Origin: an uncultured Acetobacteraceae bacterium
Lineage (GTDB): Bacteria; Pseudomonadota; Alphaproteobacteria; Acetobacterales; Acetobacteraceae
NCBI GenBank assembly: GCA_943912335.1
Contig: CALTUD010000016.1
Span: forward strand, 1-64,000
Length of the DNA: 64,000 nt
Direction: 5' to 3'
Below the pieces are notes generated by a model that saw only the letters and a list, made by a program, of their open reading frames with translations, did no database searches and was not told the origin of the DNA. The position numbers and the translations under genes are program-made. This document shows, one piece after another, positions 17,784 to 25,132 of this stretch (within the stretch, counting starts at the first letter, position 1; every line of letters starts with the position of its first letter).

Positions 17784-18728
17784 GTGACGGCTCCGGTCGC
17801 GGGCGCCGGGCCGGGCGCTCCGCATCCCCCCGCACGGCTCGAACGGGTGGCGACGCTGGGCGCGCTTCTGTTCGGCATGGTGTCGGTGCAGATCGGCGCC
17901 AGCCTCGCCAAGTCGCTGTTCCCGCTGCTCGGCGCCGCCCATACGGCGGCGTTGCGCATCCTGTTCGCCGCGCTGATCCTGTTTCCGCTCGCATGGCGCA
18001 TGCACAGGCGGAACCCCATCCGCCTCGCACGCCCCGGCGCCGCGATCGGGGCGATCCTCGTCTACGGCGCCACGCTCGGCGCCATGAACATCGTGTTCTA
18101 CCTGGCCCTGCAAAGACTGCCGCTCGGCATCGTCGTGGCGATCGAGTTCATGGGACCGCTGTTTCTGGCCCTGGCGGGCTCCCGACGCCCGCTCGACCTC
18201 GTCTGGGTCGCCTTCGCCCTGTCCGGCCTGCTGTTCCTGATGCAGCCCTGGCAGAACAGACACGCGCTCGATCTCGTCGGCGTCGGTCTGGCCCTGCTCG
18301 CCGCCGCCGCCTGGGCGATCTACATCCTGGCGGGACGCAGGCTGGGGCAGCATCTTTCCGGCGTCACGGCGACGGCGCTCGGCATGGGCTGCGCCGCCCT
18401 GGTCACCGCCCCCGCCTCCCTGCCGGCCCTGCCGGTGCTGTTCCGTGCCGACTGGCTGCTGCCGGCGGCACTCGGCATGGCGCTGCTGTCCAGCGCCGTG
18501 CCCTATTCCATCGAGATGATGGCCATGCGCCGCATGAGCATGCGGGGCTTCTCCATCCTGATGTCGCTGGAACCGGCCATGGCCGCCATCGCCGGGTTGC
18601 TGCTGCTCGGCGAACACCTGTCCGCCGCGCGCTGGCTGGCGATCGGCGGCATCGTCGTCGCCTCCCTCGGCAGCGCCCTCACAGACAAGCCCCCGTCGGA
18701 ACACGCCCTCCCCGAATCCGGCCCCTGA
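17784..18728 (+). CDS. rhtA: RhtA-like amino acid exporter (DMT/EamA family)
   Basis: About 314 residues, ten predicted helices and two EamA repeats. The sequence closely follows E. coli RhtA, the inner-membrane threonine/homoserine exporter: IGASLAKSLFPLLGA, LPLGIVVAIEFMGPL, SRRPLDLVWV and AAWAIYILAGRRLG. The GTG at 17784 is the longest sensible start and no clear SD is visible. It follows the ankyrin-like gene by 18 bp. The next 244 bp (18729-18972) hold no gene or clear signal that I can see. Confidence 0.87.
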   Translation: MTAPVAGAGPGAPHPPARLERVATLGALLFGMVSVQIGASLAKSLFPLLGAAHTAALRILFAALILFPLAWRMHRRNPIRLARPGAAIGAILVYGATLGAMNIVFYLALQRLPLGIVVAIEFMGPLFLALAGSRRPLDLVWVAFALSGLLFLMQPWQNRHALDLVGVGLALLAAAAWAIYILAGRRLGQHLSGVTATALGMGCAALVTAPASLPALPVLFRADWLLPAALGMALLSSAVPYSIEMMAMRRMSMRGFSILMSLEPAMAAIAGLLLLGEHLSAARWLAIGGIVVASLGSALTDKPPSEHALPESGP

Positions 18729-18972
18729 GCGCAGTCCCCTCCCACACGGATCCCGCCCCCCAAACCACAAAGGGCCACGTCGTCGAAGCGACATCCATGC
18801 GCCCGTTACGAAGCGGGCCCGGCCACATTGAGAGCCAACCGGGAACCAGTCGTCACGGTCGACCGAACAGCCGTCGGATGGTGGGAGCGTCGCTCTGGGG
18901 CTGTGCCGCCGCGACACGCGCGCCGGTCGGTGGACGGCGCCCTATGTCACGGCCCAATCCGCCGGACACGCT

Positions 18973-20391
18973 CTATGCGCCAGCGAGACCGGCGATCGCC
19001 TCCCTGACGGCCTTGATCGAACGATCGATATCCGCTTGCCCTGTGCGCCAGTTGCACACCGACACGCGCATGCAGCGCTTGCCGCGCCAGGTCGTCCCGC
19101 TGAAAAAAGCAGCCCCTCCCGACACCACCTCCGCAATGACGGCGTCGGTCCTGCGGTCATGGTCGGCCGCTGTCGCATCGGGTGCCGGAGCGAGGAAGCG
19201 CAACAGCCCCTGATTGATCGTCGGCAACCATTCGATTCGCACGCCGGGAAGCGCGCCGATGCCAGCGACCAGTGCACGCGCATGGTCGCAACTCCGCCCG
19301 ATCAGATCGGCAACCCCGTCCCGCCCCAGCTCCCGCAAAGCCGCGTAGGTCGGGAGTGCCCGACCGCGTCGCGACCATTCGGGATTCCAGTCGATCGGAT
19401 CGCGCGCGGAGCCGACCGGTTGCGCATAGCTCGCCCGGAAAGAGAACGCTGCGCGATGCGCCTCGGCATCTCGCACGACGGCATAGCCGCAATCGAACGG
19501 CGTATTCAGCCATTTATGGCCATCGTTCGTCCAGGAATCCGCCAGATCGACGCCGGCGGCGAGATGGCGATAAGCGGGACAGGCACGGACCCAGAGGCCG
19601 AAAGCACCATCGACATGAACCCACGCCCCATGCCGACGAGCGATGGGAACGAGGTCGGCGAAGGGGTCGAAGGCGCCGATATTGAGGTCGCCGGCCTGCA
19701 ACACCACGATCGTCGGCAAGGCGGTCGCTTCCAGAGCGCGCTCCAGGATTTCGGGAACGATCCTGCCCTGATCGTCGCATGGCAGGATTTCCATGCAGGC
19801 GGTGCCGAAACCGAGAAGGCGCAGAGCACGATCGACCGAACCGTGACGCTCGCTGCCGGTCAGAACACGCAGGCGCGGCGCGCCCATCAGACCGTCCCGC
19901 TCGACATCCCATCCCGCCTGCCGCAACAGCCGGTGACGTGCCGCAGCCAGACAGGTCACATGAGCAGCCTGCGTTCCCGTGGTGAACGCGAAGCTCGCCG
20001 TCTCGGGCAGGCCGAACAGGTCCTTGAGCCAACCGCCCGCCACCTCCTCGACGATCGCCTCGGCGGGACTGCAGGCATGGATCGCGGCATTCTGGTCCCA
20101 GGTCGAGACCAGCCAATCCACCGCGAGAGCGGAAGGCAGCGTGCCGCCGATGACCCAGCCGAAGAAACGCCCGCTTCCGCTGCCCAGAAGGCCGCCTTCC
20201 GCATTCCGCACCAGGTCTTCGACAACCCGACCCGCCGGCAGACCCGATGCGGCCAAAGGCCTGCCGAACCGGTCGCGCAATTCCTCCATGGTGGCTGTCG
20301 CACCGATGGACCGTTTGTCCAGCTCCGCCAGCCATCGCTCGGCATGGCGATAGGCCGTGGCCAGCGCGGTCCGATCGGGTTCGGTTGTCAT
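18973..20391 (-). CDS. PLP-dependent group II decarboxylase family protein
   Basis: Protein of 472 residues of the pyridoxal-dependent decarboxylase family (aromatic amino acid, glutamate and related decarboxylases). The PLP lysine is K293 in SWTNDGHKWLN. The aspartate that contacts the pyridine nitrogen is D261 in WVHVDGAFG. The cofactor phosphate region is FTTGTQAAHV. The substrate is not evident; tryptophan- or tyrosine-type and unassigned members all share these motifs. The ATG at 20391 has GGGGAG seven bases upstream. It is divergent from an ArsR-type regulator 65 bp away, which may control it. Confidence 0.87.
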   Translation of the reverse strand: MTTEPDRTALATAYRHAERWLAELDKRSIGATATMEELRDRFGRPLAASGLPAGRVVEDLVRNAEGGLLGSGSGRFFGWVIGGTLPSALAVDWLVSTWDQNAAIHACSPAEAIVEEVAGGWLKDLFGLPETASFAFTTGTQAAHVTCLAAARHRLLRQAGWDVERDGLMGAPRLRVLTGSERHGSVDRALRLLGFGTACMEILPCDDQGRIVPEILERALEATALPTIVVLQAGDLNIGAFDPFADLVPIARRHGAWVHVDGAFGLWVRACPAYRHLAAGVDLADSWTNDGHKWLNTPFDCGYAVVRDAEAHRAAFSFRASYAQPVGSARDPIDWNPEWSRRGRALPTYAALRELGRDGVADLIGRSCDHARALVAGIGALPGVRIEWLPTINQGLLRFLAPAPDATAADHDRRTDAVIAEVVSGGAAFFSGTTWRGKRCMRVSVCNWRTGQADIDRSIKAVREAIAGLAGA

Positions 20392-20446
20392 CCTCGTGCT
20401 CCCCGTTTCGTTTCAACGGCTGTCTGTAGCCCTGGAGAGACCGGAG

Positions 20447-20470
20447 ATGGTTCGTTATGGGTCGAACCAT
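20447..20470. promoter_or_regulatory. Palindrome spanning the arsR-type gene start
   Basis: Perfect inverted repeat ATGGTTCG-N8-CGAACCAT. The loop contains the first candidate ATG (20457) and the right arm runs into the second (20469). It could be an autoregulatory operator or, in RNA, a hairpin that hides the start. Confidence 0.5.
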
Positions 20471-21158
20471 GAAAGACGGTCCCAACTTCGCCTTCATCGC
20501 TGCCCTGATCGGAGATGCCGCCCGGGCGGACATGCTGGCTCACCTGATGGACGGTCGCGCCCTCACCGTGGGCGAGCTGGCGCGCGCCGCCCATGTCGGA
20601 CTGCCGACCGCCAGCGCCCATATCGCCAAGCTCGAAACGGCAGGTCTGCTGGTCTCCGTCCGGCAGGGTCGTAACCGCTATGTCCGTTTGTCCGGTGCCG
20701 ACGTGGCGCACACGGTGGAAAGCCTCATGCTTCTGGCCGAGCGCACGGGGCATCTACGGGTCCGTACCGGCCCGCGCGATCCGGCGTTGCGGGAGGCCCG
20801 TCGCTGCTACGACCATCTCGCGGGTGCGAAAGGGGTGCAGATGCTCGAAAGCCTGTGCCAGCGCGGATTTCTGCTTCGCCAGGACGATGAATTGTTTCTT
20901 CAGGACACAGGCCGCGACTTCCTGGGGGGATTCGGCATCGACCCGGCTCTGCTGTCGCATACGCAGGACTGCGTCGCCTGTCTGGACTGGAGCGAACGCA
21001 AGGATCATTTGGCGAGCCGCCTGGGATCGGCGTGCCTCGAACGCATTCTCGCGCTGGGATGGGCGAAGCGTGACGCCGATAGCCGGGCGATCCGCTTCGA
21101 TGCCAAAGGCGCGCGCGCCTTCGACACTGCTTTTCCCATCCTCTCTCGACAACGCTGA
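20457..21158 (+). CDS. ArsR-family winged-helix regulator with C-terminal domain
   Basis: Protein of 233 residues, about twice the length of a minimal ArsR. Residues 5-85 form the winged helix (IAALIGDAARADMLAHLMDGRALTVG split over two helices, then HVGLPTASAHIAKLETAGLL). The C-terminal 120 residues include a Cys-containing QDCVACLDWSERKDHL segment and no obvious enzyme domain. The ATG at 20457 has GGAG 10 bases upstream. The ATG at 20469 gives the more usual family N-terminus. It is divergent from the PLP decarboxylase, which is its likely target. Confidence 0.85.
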   Translation: MGRTMKDGPNFAFIAALIGDAARADMLAHLMDGRALTVGELARAAHVGLPTASAHIAKLETAGLLVSVRQGRNRYVRLSGADVAHTVESLMLLAERTGHLRVRTGPRDPALREARRCYDHLAGAKGVQMLESLCQRGFLLRQDDELFLQDTGRDFLGGFGIDPALLSHTQDCVACLDWSERKDHLASRLGSACLERILALGWAKRDADSRAIRFDAKGARAFDTAFPILSRQR

Positions 21159-21365
21159 CGATCACCCGCTCTCGGGGGTCATCATCCGCATGCATCGTCG
21201 TCCCACCCAACCGGGACGCTTGCAACCCACACGCCGCCGGATCGTCTCCTCCGTGCCGTCCCGCGGCCCGGCGGAACGACACCAGCGCCTCACCTCTCCT
21301 GCAGGTGCGCGAACCGCCAGGCCGGCTGGCCGTTTCCATCGTCTTCCCCGGACGGAACAATCCGC

Positions 21366-22034
21366 ATGGCCCGAACATCCTCGCCAACGAGCCGGGCGAC
21401 ACGTGCCGCCACCTCCCTGATGGGCAGCCTCCTGCTCGGCGCGTGTTCCGTGGTGGGGATTCGCGGCGGGACGCCGCAGCCGCCTTACGCGGTGGTGCAG
21501 AGGATCGGCACCGGCGACACGGCGATCGAGATCCGGCGCTACGGCCCGCGCCCGGCGGCGGAATGCACCGAAACCGGCACAGAGATCGACGCGCGCTACA
21601 GCGGCTTCCGCCGCCTCGCCGGCTTCATCTTCGGCGGCAACGCGGCCGACAAACACCTCGCCATGACCGCCCCCGTCGTGCAGGCCCCCGCGACCGTGAC
21701 CATGACCGAGAGCGCGGCGACGCCGGACGGTCGCTGGATCATCCGCTTCTATCTTCCCGAGGGCGTGACCCCGGCCAACGCGCCGAAGCCGCATGACGAC
21801 AGCATCCGCCTGCTCACCCTCCCCGCCGCCACGGTCGCGGTGCTGCGCTTCTCCGGCAGCCCGGATGCGAACGCGGTCGCCCGGCACAAGCAGATGCTTC
21901 TGGACGAACTGCGCGGCACGGGCTGGGCCCCGGACGGCACCCCGTCCGCCGCCTTCTACGACCCGCCCTGGACCCTGCCGCCCCTGCGACGCAACGAGGT
22001 CTCGGTGCCGGTGGAAAAACGCGCTCAGCCGTAG
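21366..22034 (+). CDS. SOUL-family heme-binding-like protein, probable lipoprotein
   Basis: Protein of 222 residues. The N-terminus carries an Arg-rich start, a short hydrophobic core and the lipobox LLLGAC (Cys27). The rest fits the SOUL/HEBP fold: EIRRYGPRPAAEC, GFRRLAGFIFGGN, MTAPVVQ, WIIRFYLPEG and the C-terminal RRNEVSVPV. SOUL proteins bind heme or tetrapyrroles in some cases. Members in bacteria are mostly uncharacterised. It is convergent with tenA, and the two coding ends overlap by 10 bp. The 207 bp upstream show no feature I can name. Confidence 0.85.
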   Translation: MARTSSPTSRATRAATSLMGSLLLGACSVVGIRGGTPQPPYAVVQRIGTGDTAIEIRRYGPRPAAECTETGTEIDARYSGFRRLAGFIFGGNAADKHLAMTAPVVQAPATVTMTESAATPDGRWIIRFYLPEGVTPANAPKPHDDSIRLLTLPAATVAVLRFSGSPDANAVARHKQMLLDELRGTGWAPDGTPSAAFYDPPWTLPPLRRNEVSVPVEKRAQP

Positions 22035-22660
22035 GCGTCGTCCAGGAAGCGCTTCTCCAGCGCCACGGCCCGGCGGAAGATATCGCGGCATTGCGCGTCC
22101 GCCGCCGGCCCGACCCGGTCCAGCTCGCTCCGCAGCACGGACACGAACTGCCGGAAATCCGGGTTGTCGTGCAGGGTGATCCACTCCGCGTGCACGAAAT
22201 CGGCCGGCAAAGGCCGCTTCGCGCGCATCGCCCAGTCCAGATAGAGCCATTCCGCGACGCAGAGCACGCTCAGCACCGCCGGATAGGAGCCGCTCGCCGC
22301 CGCCTCCAGCATCAGCGCCTTGAACCCTGCCGTGGAGGAGGAGTCCGGGTCGGTATCGCGTTCCGGCCCGACGCCGAGCGCCACGAAGGCGCGCTCGAAA
22401 TAGGTGTTCTCCTCGCCCGACACCACGCCGGCCGACCGGCCATAGCGCAGACGCGCCGCGATGGTGTCCGCCGTGGCGATCGCGGCGCCCAGAAGGCGAA
22501 GAAAGCTGTCCAGGAAACGATGATCCTGGATCAGGTAGCGCGTCATCGCCGCGGGCGCGATCGTCCCGTCGCACAGTTCGCGCACGAAGCGATGCTCCAC
22601 CGCCGCGGACCAGTCCGGCTCGCTCAGGGCGCGCAACTGCTCGGAATAGCGCTCGGACAT
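22025..22660 (-). CDS. tenA: TenA-family thiaminase II / aminopyrimidine aminohydrolase
   Basis: TenA-like protein of 211 residues with the full set of catalytic positions in the expected places: D46 (LIQDHRF), C134 (SVLCVAEW) and E202 (LEKRF), matching D44, C135 and E205 of B. subtilis TenA. TenA salvages base-degraded thiamine by hydrolysing aminopyrimidine compounds to HMP. I saw no thi-box (TPP riboswitch) upstream. The gene follows a tiny lipoprotein gene by 8 bp, and its SD (TGAGGCG) overlaps that gene's stop codon, so the two are coupled. Confidence 0.9.
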   Translation of the reverse strand: MSERYSEQLRALSEPDWSAAVEHRFVRELCDGTIAPAAMTRYLIQDHRFLDSFLRLLGAAIATADTIAARLRYGRSAGVVSGEENTYFERAFVALGVGPERDTDPDSSSTAGFKALMLEAAASGSYPAVLSVLCVAEWLYLDWAMRAKRPLPADFVHAEWITLHDNPDFRQFVSVLRSELDRVGPAADAQCRDIFRRAVALEKRFLDDAYG

Positions 22661-22668
22661 GGGACGCC

Positions 22669-22803
22669 TCAGAAGCTCAGGACCCGCCGGCTATACTCGA
22701 AACCGCCGCGATCCACCGGACCGTCGTTCCGCGCCGGGGTGGAACAGGCGGCCAGCAGGAGAAGCCCGAGCAGCAGGCGGGACACACGGCAGAACAGGAC
22801 CAC
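22669..22803 (-). CDS. Small lipoprotein (44 residues) upstream of tenA
   Basis: Short reading frame starting at a GTG with GGAG seven bases upstream. It encodes a classic lipoprotein signal: basic start, a leucine-rich core (LLLGLLLLAAC) and a lipobox Cys at residue 21, followed by only 23 residues of hydrophilic tail. The stop is 8 bp before tenA and contributes to its SD. Such short entericidin-like or hypothetical lipoproteins are easily missed. A second GTG at 22785 is possible but has no SD. The function is unknown. Confidence 0.65.
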   Translation of the reverse strand: MVLFCRVSRLLLGLLLLAACSTPARNDGPVDRGGFEYSRRVLSF

Positions 22804-22873
22804 GAGAACGCTCCGACAGGGGACACGCCCTGGTTACGTCGTTACGCTCGGTGACAAAAGCCGCCGGGCCTTC

Positions 22874-22904
22874 CCGATTAAGTTGCACGATGAAACTTAA
22901 TCGG
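22874..22904. promoter_or_regulatory. Long inverted repeat between ccrM and the small lipoprotein gene
   Basis: Perfect 11-bp arms CCGATTAAGTT and AACTTAATCGG with a 9-nt spacer. It starts six bp after the ccrM stop and lies about 70-100 bp upstream of the lipoprotein-tenA start. There is no T-run after it on the minus strand, so it is either a weak terminator for ccrM or an operator for the downstream pair. Confidence 0.5.
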
Positions 22905-22909
22905 CCGGT

Positions 22910-24007
22910 CTACTCCGCGGCGTCCTGCGCCGCCGACGATTCCACCCGCACGACATCCAGCGTCACCAGCGCGCCGTCGCGCTCGAAATGCCAGAACGTC
23001 CACCCGTTGCAGGAGGGGGCGTTGGTGAGTTCGGCGCCGAGCTTGTGGATGGATCCGCGCTTGGAGCCGCTGACCAGCGTGCCATCCGGCGAGACGATGG
23101 CGCTGACCCGGCCCTGCTTGTCGGTGACGCGCGTGCCGACCGGGATCAGGCCGCGCTCGACCAGAGAGCCGAACGGAACGCGCGGGGCGTCGCGCTTGGC
23201 CGGGCTCGGCATCACGCTGTCCATGGGCAGCGGCCGTTCGCGCTGGAAGCGGCCGATCGCGGCTTCGGCGTAGTCCGGGTGGCGCTCGATGCCGATGAAG
23301 CGGCGTCGGAGGCGCTTGCTCATCGCCGCCGTGGTGCCCGTGCCGGTGAAGGGGTCGAGCACCACGTCGTCCACGCCGGTGGAGGCCAGAAGCACGCGGT
23401 GCAGCAGCGATTCCGGCTTCTGGGTCGGGTGCAGCTTCAGGCCGTGCTGGTTGCGCAGACGCTCGTTGCCGGTGCAGAGCGGCAACAGCCAGTCCGAGCG
23501 CATCTGGACGTCGTCGTTCAGCGCCTTCATGGCGGCGTAGTTGAAGCGATAGCGGCTCTGCGGGCTGCGCGCGGCCCAGATCATGGTCTCGTGCGCGTTG
23601 GTGAAGCGGCGGCCGCGGAAATTCGGCATCGGGTTGGATTTGCGCCAGACCACGTCGTTCAGGATCCAGAAACCGAGATCCTGGAGAATGGCGCCGATGC
23701 GGAAGATGTTGTGATACGAGCCGATCACCCAGATGGTCGCATCCTTGCGCATCAGGCGCCGGGCTTCGGCCAGCCAGTCGCGGGTGAAGCGGTCGTATTC
23801 GGCATAGTCGCCGAACTTGTCCCAGTCGTCGTCCACCCCGTCGACGAGGCTGTCATCGGGACGGCGCAGCTCGCCGCGAAGCTGGAGGTTGTAGGGCGGG
23901 TCGGCGAAGATGCAGTCCACCGAACCGGCCGGCAGCAGACGCATCAGGTCGATGCAGTCGCCGAGCAGGATCTGGTCAAGCGGCAGTTCCATGGCCTGGC
24001 CGATCAT
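22910..24007 (-). CDS. ccrM: Cell-cycle DNA adenine methyltransferase CcrM (GANTC)
   Basis: Protein of 365 residues close to Caulobacter CcrM in length and order of motifs (beta class). The catalytic DPPYNLQL starts at residue 36, the target-recognition middle includes WIVGSYHN-like and MPNFRGRRFTNAHE stretches, and the AdoMet motif DPFTGTGTT comes later. The last 80 residues form the C-terminal DNA-binding (RAMA-like) domain (KQGRVSAIVSPDGTLVSG...). CcrM methylates adenine in GANTC after replication and coordinates cell-cycle transcription. The ATG at 24007 overlaps the rnhB stop. An ATG at 23992 is the alternative. Confidence 0.95.
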   Translation of the reverse strand: MIGQAMELPLDQILLGDCIDLMRLLPAGSVDCIFADPPYNLQLRGELRRPDDSLVDGVDDDWDKFGDYAEYDRFTRDWLAEARRLMRKDATIWVIGSYHNIFRIGAILQDLGFWILNDVVWRKSNPMPNFRGRRFTNAHETMIWAARSPQSRYRFNYAAMKALNDDVQMRSDWLLPLCTGNERLRNQHGLKLHPTQKPESLLHRVLLASTGVDDVVLDPFTGTGTTAAMSKRLRRRFIGIERHPDYAEAAIGRFQRERPLPMDSVMPSPAKRDAPRVPFGSLVERGLIPVGTRVTDKQGRVSAIVSPDGTLVSGSKRGSIHKLGAELTNAPSCNGWTFWHFERDGALVTLDVVRVESSAAQDAAE

Positions 24008-24627
24008 GCCGCCTCCAGCAGAAGGCTGAGCTGCCGGACGGTGCCGAAGGCGCTGCGATGGTGCTTCGTGGGGCCGCTGGCGCGCAGCGCGTCGCGATGG
24101 ATCGCGGTGCCGTAGCCGGCATTGCGCTCCCAGCCATAGGCGGGAAACCGCACCGCGAGCCGGCTCATGATCCGGTCGCGCGTCACCTTGGCGACGATGG
24201 AGGCGGCGGCGATCGACAGGCATTCCGCGTCGCCGCCGATCACGGCCACCGACGGGCAGAGGAGACCCGGCGGGCAGCGATTGCCGTCCACCAGCACCAG
24301 CTCGGGAATCTGGGCAAGGCGCGACACGGCGCGCGTCATCGCCAGCATGGAGGCGTGCAGGATGTTGAGGTGCTCGATCTCCCGCACGGAGGCGGCGGCG
24401 ATGCCGATGGCGATGCCCGGTGTGGCGATCAGCGCGGCATAGGCGGCGTCCCGCGCCTCGGCGTTCAGCTTCTTGGAATCATCCAACAGGGCGGACAAAA
24501 GGCGCGACGGCTTGCCGGCGAACAGCACGGCAGCCGCCACCACGGGACCGGCGAGAGGCCCACGGCCGGCCTCGTCCACCCCGGCGACCCGTCCGCCATG
24601 CTCCGATTCGCGCCTGTAATGCGGCAT
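24004..24627 (-). CDS. rnhB: Ribonuclease HII
   Basis: About 207 residues. RNase HII removes ribonucleotides and RNA primers from DNA. The catalytic motif GVDEAGRGPLAGPV (D18, E19), DDSKKL, the LVDGNRCPPGL aspartate and SIVAKVTRD are all present, as is the late GY.T..H pattern (NAGYGTAIHRDAL). The ATG at 24627 was chosen over an upstream in-frame start because GGGAG precedes it and the extension is Arg/Ser-rich. Translationally coupled to ccrM, an order seen in other alphaproteobacteria. Confidence 0.95.
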   Translation of the reverse strand: MPHYRRESEHGGRVAGVDEAGRGPLAGPVVAAAVLFAGKPSRLLSALLDDSKKLNAEARDAAYAALIATPGIAIGIAAASVREIEHLNILHASMLAMTRAVSRLAQIPELVLVDGNRCPPGLLCPSVAVIGGDAECLSIAAASIVAKVTRDRIMSRLAVRFPAYGWERNAGYGTAIHRDALRASGPTKHHRSAFGTVRQLSLLLEAA

Positions 24628-24732
24628 CCCGGCTCCCGAACGGCGACTCCGAAACGCACCATGCGAATCGGGACGTGCCGTCCGCCCCAGGAAGACCATT
24701 TTTCGCGCCCGGCTGGCAAGCAGCCGGAGGGC

Positions 24733-25014
24733 TCAGCCGCGCGACGGAGTCAGCAGCAGACCGAGGAAGAAGCCGAGTCCGGCGGCAATTCCCAGCGCCG
24801 CCAGCGGGCGGTCGCGCACCAGCTCGGCGGCCTCCTCGACCTGATCGCGGGCCTGATCGAGGAACCCGCCATATTCCTGTTCCACATGGCCCTGGAACTG
24901 GTTGGCCTTGCCTTCCGCCTGCAGGCCGAGATCGCCGGTCAGGCCGCCCACTGCGTCCTTGACCCGGCCGATGCCTTTGTCGATCGCGCCGTCGATGTGG
25001 TTCTCGTCGACCAT
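24733..25014 (-). CDS. CsbD-like protein with C-terminal membrane helix
   Basis: Protein of 93 residues. Residues 1-40 follow the CsbD pattern (IDGAIDKGIGRVKDAVGGLTGD and LQAEGKANQFQGHVEQ). Residues 70-90 form a glycine-rich helix (ALGIAAGLGFFLGLLL) like that of ElaB/YqjD-type membrane proteins. Such proteins are often stress-induced. The ATG at 25014 gives the canonical MVDENHIDG start. It has a paralogue at 37335-37586 with the same two-part plan, and it is divergent from the DHA2 transporter gene. Confidence 0.82.
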   Translation of the reverse strand: MVDENHIDGAIDKGIGRVKDAVGGLTGDLGLQAEGKANQFQGHVEQEYGGFLDQARDQVEEAAELVRDRPLAALGIAAGLGFFLGLLLTPSRG

Positions 25015-25132
25015 GCCTGGATCTCCCGTGGCGGTTGTGACGAGGCTGCAACGGCGGGACGGGAAGTCCGGTTGCACCGGGCCGCTCCGGGGTTGCAATT
25101 CCCCCGCACCGGTCGATGCTGGACGGCGGATC

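Noticed and set aside
22804..22909. TPP riboswitch upstream of tenA
   Set aside because: I looked for the thi-box core (CTGAGA and the AGGGA region) on the minus strand and did not find it. Only the 11-bp inverted repeat is present.
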